Assembly: GCA_016859345.1 (NCBI GenBank) | Contig: CM029115.1 | Coordinates: forward strand, 10,857,501-10,921,500 | Source of the DNA: Istiophorus platypterus | Taxonomy: Eukaryota; Chordata; Actinopteri; Istiophoriformes; Istiophoridae | Direction of reading: 5' to 3' | Length of the DNA: 64,000 bases | Translations under genes and position numbers: made by a program | The notes under the pieces: generated by a model | Seen by the model: the letters and a program-made list of their open reading frames with translations, nothing else | Told to the model about the DNA's origin: nothing | Databases searched by the model: none | Shown here: positions 43,097 through 55,300 of the stretch, piece by piece | How positions within the stretch are numbered: the first letter of the stretch is position 1 | Layout: each line of letters starts with the position of its first letter

Positions 43097-46000
43097 TGTG
43101 GTTGTGTGCGTTTGTGTGTGTACGTTTGTGAGTGTCACTGTGTGTATGTGTGTCTCTTTGTGCGTGCACATGTGTGTGTATCTGTTGATGTTATGTCGAC
43201 TTAGAGAGTGAGGGAAGGATGAAGGCTACTTCATCCCACTTTGAAGCCCTGCTTTGATGTGTTAGTGAGGCAGAGCAAGAAGAGCTTCAGGAGTGGAGAG
43301 AGGGTCAGTGTTCTCACTGTGTCCTATCTCATTGAGTCCTCTCACTGCTGTCTCTCTCTCCATCTCCACTTTTCATTCGTGTTTTTGTCTGTTTATTGTC
43401 TCCGTTTGTCTATAACCATATATCTCCTCACAGCTGGAAACCCCCACACATTTACACAGGTATCTAACTTAAAGGAGCTAAATAACAATCATCAGTGATT
43501 ATAGGTTGCACCCTCCTAATACGTCTGGTCTCAGCATCTGATTGTAAATTATTTATGACAGGATTTCTCAATGGCCAATGCAGATTTCATAACCTCCACA
43601 GACAAATAAAATCCACTTGTAGTGTAATACACAAGTGACAAAAGTGTGCAATGTAAATGATTATATATAGTTTAGACATTTATCATTCATCGTTTTTGTT
43701 AGGATTATTTTAGTTAGTGACTGCAAAGGGCTAAAAATTCATTACATTGACTTCCCTGAACTAGTTCAGTACCAGTAGCTTATCATTAATAGCTGAAGTA
43801 TTGGATTTCAAAAGTTCATGTCAACTTCACTCACTGCTTTAAAATGTCAACTTCCTGGTAAAGATATGTAGTTTTGTGGAAATGACCTGCGTTCTCCTTG
43901 CAAAGATATTCAGCTAACTTGTCAACCTCACTCTCCTTGGTAAAATAGATTCTTTTCTTTTGCGTGTAAACTATCAATGTTTGTGGGCCCTTCTGTCATC
44001 CTCCGAGAGGCACCATCTGCCTGTAAAGTGTGCCATAAGAGGTCTGTGGTAACCCCTGGCGATATGTGGCATTCACATGCCAAAGACAACAGCACTGCAC
44101 CAAAGTACACTTCTCCTGTTAGTACAGTGACTAATGAACAGAAGTGATGTCAATGCCAAAACTTGATGTCACATTTAGCTCTTGTTTATGAGGTGCTGTA
44201 GATTTTGTCCCATTCTTTGACATCATGTGGTCAGTTTCTGTACCTGACCAATAGTATAATGATGGTCTTCAAGGCTCACTTTTCATTGGATACTTGAATA
44301 GGTTTGATAATTAGAGGATTTTAATAATGCTTACACTACTGCGTTTTTCTTCTGAGAATTAATTGCCAATAATGTGATGTTCCCAAACTTCGTGCACTTT
44401 CTAGACACAAATTTGATTTTTCTTTTGACTGCTGTACAAATTCTGACTTAATGTCCCATTGGAACACAAAGATTTAAGTCCTTTCTCCTTTCTGTAGCAG
44501 CCTTATTGTGTCCTTGACTTGATTTAGGCCCCCAATGCCTCCCAGCCCTCCGCATCCAATCCTCCAATTTCTGCGTTCACACAAATAACAGAAACATACA
44601 GGCATGAATTCAGCACAGAGATGCAAACACACACACACGCATACAACCACACACACACAATCACAGATACATCACCAGTGGTTCTATGGCAATGAATTAC
44701 ATTTCTACCAAGAGTGCAAATACAACATAGAAGCACTTAACTCCAGCCTAATAGATTGCCTCCCATTGGACAGGTTTGCCCTTGGTTTCAGGTGGGACAT
44801 ATTCTGGTGACAAGCTGACCCTTGCAGCTAACTTTTCAAACTTTGTGTTCTGTAAGAGAAAAAAAAAAAAAGTCTTGTAGAAAAGAACTGCGACAATTGA
44901 TTTTCAATCTTATCCCCTACATTGCAACCTCAAAGCTCAGACTAAAGCACTAGCCTCCGGGGTTTGGTCTGGGTCTGCAGTACGAAGAGGGAAGGATTCA
45001 TTAGAGTGGAACAGACAGGTAAAAAGCCCCAAAGCCAAAGCACATCCAAGGACATTGATTTGCAGTAAACAAATACGTCTGACCTAGTTTTCACAAAGCA
45101 TTGCTAAGGAAACAGACTCAGTGTAGATGGTTGCAGCATGGTTGCAATTAGATTTGTGCATGTGCACGGAAACTTTATGCAAAAAGCTTAATTTATTTAG
45201 CTGTGAGGGCTGGCATTAAGTGTTATTGTAGGACTTCCATTAGGGACTGAATGAAAGTTTAATGAAAGCAAATGGGAGCTTGATAAACAGGACTGAAAAT
45301 GTACTTCTCGTCAAACAGTCCACACACGTTGAACAATAGTTAGATTGTCATGATTCATAACAAATGCAGGCCTTCAAAGATATGTGAAAGAAGTTAATTC
45401 CTGTGTTAATACATCCTGGTGCCATTGTAAGAAGCTCTGATTAAAGGGCTATTTTCAGAATGCTTTTAAAAACTGTTGCACGAGAAGACTTGTGAAATGA
45501 TGACTGCTGCGTCCAATAATAAATTTACCATCAGTGAATCTCCCCAGATTAGATGTCAGGTTACCAGTAATTCACTAGCTTGATAATTAGACTCAATTGC
45601 AATTTTATTTGGACCTTATTATTGGAGTCACTGCACTCAAAGTGGAAAAGTTTAACTTAATATTATTATCATGTCACTAGCTGCTCATGTAAATAATGCT
45701 TTCTTATCCTTTAGTGAAGTTCTATAATGTTATCATGTTCCATTTTGTTCCATTGCCTTAAGGTTGGAAGTTGTTGTACTGTAGGTCTCTGCTGTAAAGT
45801 ATGGTAAAGCAGTTGTTATTGTTTCCTTCATGTCGTGAATTTTCCATTGTGAGAATTTTCCATGTTTACCTTGGTGCTGTTGTTGATGTGGTTGTGTGGA
45901 ACACCTACAGCTGATTACTGAACATCATTAACCAGATGCAGATGTTACAGCTGTGAAAACTGAGTTTGTGTTGAGTTTGTGTTGTGTTGTCTTTGAGAAT

Positions 46001-49000
46001 ACTATTTCGTTATTACTCTTTGTTGGTACAAAGCAACTTTTGGGGTATTTGGTAGAACCAGACTGTCAAACTAATCAAAGGGAAAACTAGACTTTTAATC
46101 TACAGACCTGTTTTTTCTTTTCTCTCCATATTCCTTCCATCCTTCTTTTTCTATTATACCACACTGTTACTTAGGCTCCACATCTGTGCCCCATCAGGCT
46201 GAATTAGAATACAATAATCAAATCACCACAGCACCACTCCTCATTATCTCCTCCTGCTCCCCTGCCAGTAAACCTTACCTCATTGTATTGTCACAGTCAG
46301 AGACATCCACAGCTGTGAAGCAGCACCATGCTCCATTACAATTCAATTCCACCCCACTTCCTCATTCAATCTTTGTATTCACCTGTAAAAAGGTGACAGG
46401 ATATCTATATGTTATTATGGAAAAGAAGATCCAGGCACAGGTGCTCCCCAAACACAAATAGTCAGCTGTGGGAAGAATATTCAAGATTTAGGGGCAATGA
46501 TCTGTTCTTTTAATAAGCATAGAAAAATATATGGACGCAGCATTTTTTCCACTTAGGACTAAAGGGAATATAATTACTTTTCCAGTCTAAAACAAAATTT
46601 ACACTTGCCCCAACAGCAACATTACCACTCTGCCATGAGTCGGATCAAACGATTTTGCAGCCTTTTATTTCTTTTGAATTACCTCTACTTTTTATCTCTA
46701 CCTTTTTGTCTCCTTTTCCCTTTCATCCCTCAAAGACAATACACTTATCTAGCTGTTCTTTTCTTCTTTCCCCTCTGTATACACACTTTATCCAAATTTA
46801 CACTCAGTCCTGACCCCAAATGTTTCTGCACATGGTCTTTCGTCCATCCTTCTATTCATCCTGCTCTCCTTAGCTCTGTTCTCTCCATCTCTCTCTAGTG
46901 ATCAGGGAACACTTACATAACAGGCCTATGGTTGTAAAACCTGTTCCTCAGGCTACACAGCCTGCTAATGATATGTACTAATCACCCACAACACTGTTGT
47001 GATGAATAGCAGAATACACACCCAGACACTGATACACACCTGGTGGATTTTGTTCAGTGTTGAAAGTTGTCAAACAAAGAAAAGTTAATTTTATTCTTTA
47101 ACTACATACAAAGAAAATGCAAAGAAAATTTCACAACATTACAATCATTCTACATCAATGTCACACTTGCCCTCAAAGGCAAATTGAACCATGGACAGAT
47201 ATTGATTTACATGGATGCACAGCACTATACAGTTTGTGTAACTTGCTCTTTCAGAGACACCAGGCTATAAAACACAGCTAATGACCTGTGAGGTTTTCCA
47301 TGTTCTTTTTTATCTGTTTGCAGCTATTGTTTCCCTCTTAGAAGCTGGATATTCCAGTTTTACAATGCACCCATAAAGTTTCCAGTTTCCACAATTTCCA
47401 GCTACAGCTCCTGTTGTCTTCCTCGCAATGTCGACTGTAACCATCAACACGGTTTATAATCCTTTTACTATTTCAAGATCCCTTAAGTGAATGGGTAATG
47501 ATCACTTTGCTACTTATAGGAGTGTGCTGGACAAGTTTACTGTTCTTTGTTAATGGGCTGTCTGATCTGCTGTACACATAAAACAGACACCTCTGGTTTG
47601 GTAACATGCAGCTTTATAGTTTAAATATGCGACAAAACTTCATGTCACATAAAGAGCCTTGAGGACTGGGACAGTTTAGGAAGCTCTAATAGGTGTATTT
47701 TTCGAAAACAACTGAGACAACTGAGGAAATCTTGTTTTACTGTTGAAAGAATTAGTATATCAGAGGACCATGCACATCTCCTATGATTTCAGTTGCTCTC
47801 TTAACCATCTTCAAAAATACTGTATGTGCTTTGCTGACCGTTATGATGTCCAGAATCCTACTTTATGCCCCTTTCTTGTCATTTTAAATTAGACCAAACT
47901 ACTGTCTGTGTTTCTGTGTGCATTATTGGCTGTGTGTCTGCATGCATCTGTATGCATACACAGGCATGCTCCACGCTTATGCATTCCATCTGTCTGTGGC
48001 TGCCGTCATCACCCGGTGATGAGTGTTGTGAAATACAGGATTGCCCCGTGGTATTTGACACTCTGGTGTTTTGGGGTAATTCACAGCCCGGTGCTGTTGA
48101 CCAGGAGGATTTGGTAATGATGAGGAAGTGAAGGAGGCAAAAATACCAGGGTGCCATGATGTCATGGCCCAATGATAAAGTAGTTCTCCATTAATCACAC
48201 TGGAAGAGAAGCAATTGCTACTAATGATGTGAAAAAGGTTTAACTGTTAGTGCGATAGCAATGCATTGCTCTATAATAATAAATCTTGGCTACAGTATGA
48301 CTTGATATAACATGATTTATACTTGTATTTTACAGTTTGAAAATATGTACACTTACATTGAAGCATTTAGTTCTTAAATCCCAGGTAATAGAAACACATG
48401 AAATAGGAGACTTTGTCCTAACAGATAGACACACAAGGCAAAATCACAGATTTCATATATTTATATATTTATTCATATATTTATCATATATTTATTTATA
48501 TATTCAAATATTTAGGCTTTAGACTGATCTAATTTGATACTGAGGAGTTTTAAAAGATAAAGAAACAGAGCCATGAAGATAATAGAATTTACTTCTCAGT
48601 GTTGATTTTCCTCACTTTCTCTACAGGGATTGTACGTATTTGCAGTGTACTTCGTCATGCACAACCAGCTGTGCTGGCCGACTAAAGCCAGTTACACAGT
48701 GGAGATGAGTGGCAATGACTCTCCAGACTCTACGTACCAAGGAGGGGGACCCCCCACTGTTGGGGGTGACATCAGCAAATCTACTCAAAATCTCATCAGC
48801 GCCATGGAGGAGGTATGACATGCAGATATACACATGCAGACAGCTTATAGTGAGCTTTCAGCGAGACCAGTACACTTGCTGCACATGTTAGATTATATGG
48901 ATTTACAGTATTTTTACTCATAATCTTTGTCTCTAAAGCTTAGAATTTTTATTTTTACTGTATGCTTTATTTTCCATTTTCAACTATATCTCCTCTCTTA

Positions 49001-52000
49001 ACTATAAAGGAAATTTATGGGGACATTTCTGTGGCTCGCCAAGTGCTGCTCATGGGGGAATGTTGAGTCTCTGTAAATAATAACTATAAAGTGTCTGGTC
49101 TAGACCTGCTCTATATGAAAAGTGCCCTGAGGTAACCTCTGTCATGATATGGCGCCATATAAATAAAATTGAATTGAACTGAAGATCACCAGATCTCAGC
49201 GATTTAGTTAATTAAATGTTATCACAAATGATGTGAATGATGGCAAAAACTTTGAAAACAAGGAAAAGGGATTTTTCTTTGAATGCACAATTTTTTTTCT
49301 TTTCTTTACATTCCTGATTACCATGTTCCAGCTTCTCACTTCGCTCCTAGTCAGTTTTTTTTCCCATGCCCTCATTCCCATGGATCTGTTTGTCCTTTCC
49401 TGGTCCTCCTCCACACATTTCTCACATCAGCTGAGCGTGACTCCACAGAGAGGGATCCTTCTCACTCACTCCGACACTCACACTCATTATGTAACACTTG
49501 TGTAAATTTGTGTGTGTGTGTGTGTGTGTGTGTGAGCTTGTGTGTGTGCCTGTGCATGCGTGTGTGCACATGTGTGCATGTCTGTGTGTGCGCGTGCGTG
49601 TGCATGCGTGTGTGCATGTCTGTGTGTGTGTATGGGTAAGTGTGTGCGTGTGTATGTGCGTGTGTGAGCTTGTAATCTGCACCTGAATCAACTCCTCTTG
49701 TGATTTTTCTGTCAGACTGGCACATTGCATGCAAACAAAACACACATAAACCACTTCTGTAGTAACTCAGTTTTCTCAACAACTTTGTCCCTGGAGAATA
49801 CCCTATAAGGACTGAGCTGCTGAGAGGGAGAGAAGAATGTGGATAAAAGAGGGAACTTCATTACTCCTGGGAGCCCCCCACCCCACCCCACCAATTTCTT
49901 TCTTGGTCCATCACTACATGTAGGAATCCAGTAATCTTGTTTTATTCATGAGCGCACACTCCTGCCTCTCAGAGATCTGGCTACAGCCCAGTAGGAAAAT
50001 TAAGAGCGCAGACAGAGACCACTAAGAGTGGCGTTCTGAGTGTCAGATGAGTGATGATTTGTGGAGTGAATTGGTTGAAAGGAAATTGAAGTGATATTAT
50101 AATAGGGTTAGTAACATAACATTTGAGGGCTGAATAGTGTATTGAAATGTTTGAGTCCACTCACTGCCTCCTGTCAGAGTTGATCTTACAGATTTGAGGT
50201 GCCTGGTGGTGCTTGATTCATCTCACCAGACGCTTCGTACCGGTTACAGTCCGCAAGCCTCAAAAACACACAGACACACACATTTATGCATGTACATGGA
50301 TAAATCAGGCATTCATAAAAATTGAACACAGTGGAAAAAAAGAGGAGAAAAGGTGTTCATCTGATTCTGTTGGAAAGGGATAAGCGAGATACACATTTAA
50401 AGTGATATGCTTTGGATGTAAGAAAAATCCCTTCAGTCAGTTTCCTCTTTTTATTTAACTCACTGCGACCTTCTCTTTTCTCTTATTAATCACTCCTGTA
50501 TTTGGTTGCATGGACGTATGATTGAAGTGCCCCCCCTCACTCTTCACCCAACTACCATCCAACCAACGTAAAAAAATGTATACAAATTTTGAGGTCTTAA
50601 TAATACTGTGTCATCTGTCTAATTGTGCCAGCAGCATAATTTCCATGATGTTAGACTGATTCAGTATGAAACCCTAGACCCACTGGCCTTGCTCTCACCC
50701 CATGAACCTGCTGTGACCCTGTGGTTGGCCTCAACCTTTCGGGGTGCTTGGGCAACTTGCACTCTGCCTGACCCTAACTTATCACAGAAGCGTTTAGACG
50801 GCTGACAGATGCAGCAATGCTCTGAATTACGTGTTTATATATGAGTGTGTATTTGTGTGTCTGTGTGTGTCTGTGTGTGTGTCTGTATCTGAGTGACTAC
50901 ATGAATGGTTGACCTGATTTTGCACTGTGTTAATGTGAAGTTAATGTTTTTGGGTGTTCTGCATGCCAAATAAATAAATGTTCTATTTATACTTTAACGT
51001 TATGAAGGGAAAACCTCACATCTAGCAAAAACATTAAAATCAAATAGACCAAAACCACTTATAATACATGATAATGCATATTGTATATGGCCTGTGTGCA
51101 AGTTGATGTCCATTGGCTCATCTGATTGTGTGCAGTGTTTTTGTGTGTGTCAGGTGTCAGCAGACTGGGAGCGAGCATCTCTGCGGCCCAGCAGTCAGCC
51201 CAGCAGTTTGTTTAAACCCAGCCCAGTGATGGGGACATACACCACTGAGGGAGGCTTTGTCAACGCCAACCTCATCACTGCAGACGAGGAGTCGCAGGAG
51301 TTTGACGACCTCATATTTGCCTTAAAAACGGGTGAGGATCCTATCAACACGGAGATGAACAATGAACACATACATTCACACTATTTGTTTCACGTAGTAC
51401 AATTAGTTTTTCTTACATTGTATCATCTTTTTGACAAATGTTTTAAAGATGAAAAGTACTATTATTGACCTTACACTGACTCAAAACTCTCTAAACTGAG
51501 CTTTCTTATTTCCCTTTTGTATCTGATACATCAGCATCTTCCTAATAACACTTCATTGAAAACAGAGCTGTTGTATAAACTAAAAATTGCAGGAATTTAT
51601 ATTGCATTTATATGTAGAGAATGGTTTTCTTTAATTGGTTTGCTTAACTTACTTCTAAGCATAATTTAACAAACTGTAACAAGCATCAACAAATTTAATT
51701 TGTCAACATATTGAGTCAGTCAGGAGCATTACTGGAGTCAAGCTCTCACTGAGAGCATAAAAACATCCTGTGAACAATGTCCTTTTCAGTACCTTTCCAT
51801 GAAATTTAAAAAAATAAAGACACTGTGAAACAGGTCACCACACAAAAATACAACATGCTTCCAAAAATAAAATCTGTGCAATCAGGCATGGCCGTTTGGC
51901 TTAAAGCAAAAAAAAAAAAAATATAGCAGTGAAAAGCAGAGCAGAGAAAGTTTATAAATATAAATTAAATGTATAAATAGAATGTATGATAACAAAAAGA

Positions 52001-52240
52001 CAGAGATACTTTTGCTTTTGGTTACTGAATGCCAGGATATATAAATGGAAGTATGTGTGTTTATTTGTTTATTTCATAGTGTATATACACACAGTATCTG
52101 TAGCATCTATTAGCATCTGCCATGCTTACTCATTCTGCTGCTGACCTTAAATCTCACTGCTGCCATGGAAACCATTCCTCCTCTATCACCATCAATGTTT
52201 AATGAGCTGAGGGCCCAAACAGCTCGCTGATACATCACCA

Positions 52241-52302
<62 letters not shown>

Positions 52303-55300
52303 AGGCACAGAGACAGTCATAGTTTCAAATCACTGAGTAGTTCCTTCACAGTGTCTTAATGAGAATCAGACCCCACTGTACAACAGCCAACAGAAGCCCC
52401 AGTACACCAGGACACTCCTCTGCTGTTGATGTGAGACACTGCCAGAAAGAGAGACCCTCCATTGAAGTCATTTTCACTCACCTGAAAATAACCTGTCTGA
52501 TGAAGTGAAGGTTTTTCACTGCGGACAGGGCCTAACTGTCTACCCTGAACTGTTGATATAGTAAGGTGTAGTTTTGACTTTTAAATGAGTACAAGAAGCA
52601 CTTTAATATAAAATACATATGTTCAGAAATCTAATTTTAGAATCTACTTTAGTACCTAAATCTTTTTTCTTGTTTTGAACTCTTCCTGTCATAATTAAAG
52701 CACTGCAAAATGTGAAGCTTATTTCCCAGCGAATAAAGTAAATATTATCCCTTCAACAAGTAAGGAGTATAATCTTTTTTGACACTTTGAGGATAATGAG
52801 CAAGCCCGGTGTGGATGCAATTTAAAATGAGTAATAATCAGTGTTGTGTCACATTGAGGTACCAAAAGGCTTTTGCAGCAGTGAGTAATTCTGTCATGAA
52901 TAGATGTAGCAAATCATTTTTTCTGTTCTTGTTCTGCTTTCAGCCACTGTATAGAAAGAATATAATGCCTTAAAGGCACTAATCTATGGACCTTAAATTT
53001 CTAATCACAAAATCTTTTTGGAAACTTAATTGAGGACATAAAGACCATTGTTACCTAAAAACTATTGTTTGTTTTTAAGACAGCTTGTTGGCAGGAAATG
53101 TGAATTATCAAGTTGCTACACAAAAGAATTATTGAAATCTTTGTCCATTGCTTATTCTTTGGTTATTAATTGCTCTATAGATCATTGTCAGTTCCTATTA
53201 CTTTCCACCAGTGCCAAGTTCTCCTGCCGACGAACAGCTAACTGTTTAAGATTTTAGTAAAAATCGCAGTCAGTTTTAGTCCCACATCATGGAAACAGCA
53301 AAAGTCTGGTGGTCACTCCGAGAGAGATAAAAGATACACAGTTGAGATACACAGACCAACCTGATAAGAACCTAAACTTAATAGGACTGAGTCAGGTCAC
53401 ATTGAATTTCTCAGTTAATCTCTTGAGAATCTGGAGAAGAGAAATAACTTTCAAGGAAAATAAATTAATCATTAACAGTTATTGAGCGAGACCAGGCCTC
53501 TGGTGGCGTTGAGCCGAGTAAAGCTACAGTCCTGAGGTTTGGTTTGACTTTGCAAAAAGGTTGCCCTGTCTGGGACACAGCAGGCTTTACATTTTAAAAA
53601 CCATATCAAATCCTATTTTGTTGGCGCATCATGGAATATATTCAGGTACCTCAGTGCAGCATAGGCCTCTAGGGAGACGTACTATAGACCCGTTAGCATG
53701 CATTCTAGAAACAAATAACACTAGCAACCTTAGAGACACCCAAATTAAAAATCCTTCCTAAGTAAGGGACTTACAGGTGTAAATGATATGTATTAGGCTA
53801 AGAAGGGAGTTTTAAGGGTAAGTAAAAACAGATATAAAACTCTTGCTTTCTTTTTTGATTGTGTGGTGTTGAGGTCACCCAGACTCAGAGGTGTGTGTTT
53901 TTACATGTGTGTGTCAGTCTCCATCTCGAGTAAATTGACCATTGCAGCAGCAGGACATTTGTCTCTAAACTGCTCTTCTCTTCACTGCTCCCTTCTCTCC
54001 TGAGCCTGTGTGCCCCTAAACCTTTAATAGCCTTAGGGCTGCTGCGAATAAGCCAGGGAATTTATTGGTCTTCTTGTCTGCAAACTCAGCAGTATGAAGT
54101 AATCATTCATATTATTCAGTGTAGCACAGAAGGCAAGTTTGCAGGATTTAATTAAGTCAAGGCAGGTGGCTCACAAGTCTCTGCTCCGGCCTCAAGAAAT
54201 TATAACTGTCCAGCGGACACTTGATCTCTGCTGCATGTAGAATAGAATACAAACTCCATTCCTGCCAAAAGATATCCCCTAAATCCTAAACACTGGTCCT
54301 TTAAAACTCTTTTTTTTTTTTAGACCAGGCACAAGGACTTTCTTCCATTTCAAACTTCCCCTGGTGACCTCTGACCTTCTCTTTGTCTGTACGTGTCACA
54401 CTAAACTTTTAACCTGGTTTAATCTCAACCAGTCAGTCAGCAGTACAGATAATTCGCTAATCAGAATTACATAACAGTTTGATGAGGGTCAGCAACTACC
54501 ACTGTAATGAGTGTCTTTGCACTTCATTAGGTAGTGAACCATTAACACACACACGCGCGGAGACACAAGTGTACTCTACATACAGTAGTAAGGCTGAACA
54601 TTAACAAGTTGGCTGTACTGATAAAGTGCAGCTCAGTGTCAAAGGGAGCATTGGAATACCTGACTGGTCGAGATCCTAAGTCATCTCCTCTGATAATGTC
54701 AAAGGAGTTATACGTCAACCTTATTCTGAAGATTGCAGTTTATTGCATAAAGCAAAGGATTATACCTGGGTTATATCATATGATGCTGATAATATTCAGT
54801 CCAAGAGATATTATTAAAAAAGGAACCTAAACAAAATGATTGTTTCAAATGAACAAATGAAGTAGGCCCTATTTCACAATGTGGAGAAATGTTTGCAATC
54901 GTTGCTAAATTGATACAGAAGGTTATCTGTTGTTAATTGGTCCATTGCCAAAACACACTGAAGTCTTTAAATATCCTGCAAGCAAACAACAGTCAGTAAC
55001 TTTCCATTTGAGGTAAGTGTATTGTATGGGAGTTTATTTTTGGTCAACACCAACATTAGATAGCACACGTGCCCTGCTGACAGTTGCATAAAATCTATAG
55101 TAGAATTTAAAAATATTTTGAGAACGCACATACAAACACACACACAAACACAGCATGGTGCTGACCAGTGTGAGCTTATTTGCAAATCCATCAGCATTAA
55201 AACACATACAAGTCTTCTCTAGTTACTGAGCCAAAAACAATTATAATAAATAGCGTTATCTTGAATACTTACTATATATCATAATTCAGCATGTCTTTCC

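Larger units (their letters stand above)
42247..48626 (+). other. Intron 23 (6,380 bp)
   Basis: Contains a 260-bp TG-rich region (42923-43182), a short CA patch near 44625-44660, an AT-rich TTTA/ATAT patch at 48446-48510, and a single-copy, TAAT-rich stretch (about 45180-45700) that is a candidate conserved non-coding element. No nested gene seen. Confidence 0.85.
48813..51153 (+). other. Intron 24 (2,341 bp)
   Basis: Contains the LINE/SINE 3' tail (49030-49181) and an imperfect TG repeat (49509-49672). The remainder is AT-rich with nothing recognised. The acceptor at 51151-51153 follows a TG-rich rather than pyrimidine-rich run, which is unusual in this gene. Confidence 0.85.

Noticed and set aside
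42815..43211. Long Cys-Val and Thr-His open frames on both strands
   Set aside because: Product of the TG microsatellite. Similar frames at 10677-11061, 13360-13839, 49422-49782 and 60078-60385 were rejected for the same reason.
53156..53166. miR-9-like 11-base match (tctttggttat)
   Set aside because: The rest of the mature sequence does not match, and no complementary arm follows to form a hairpin.
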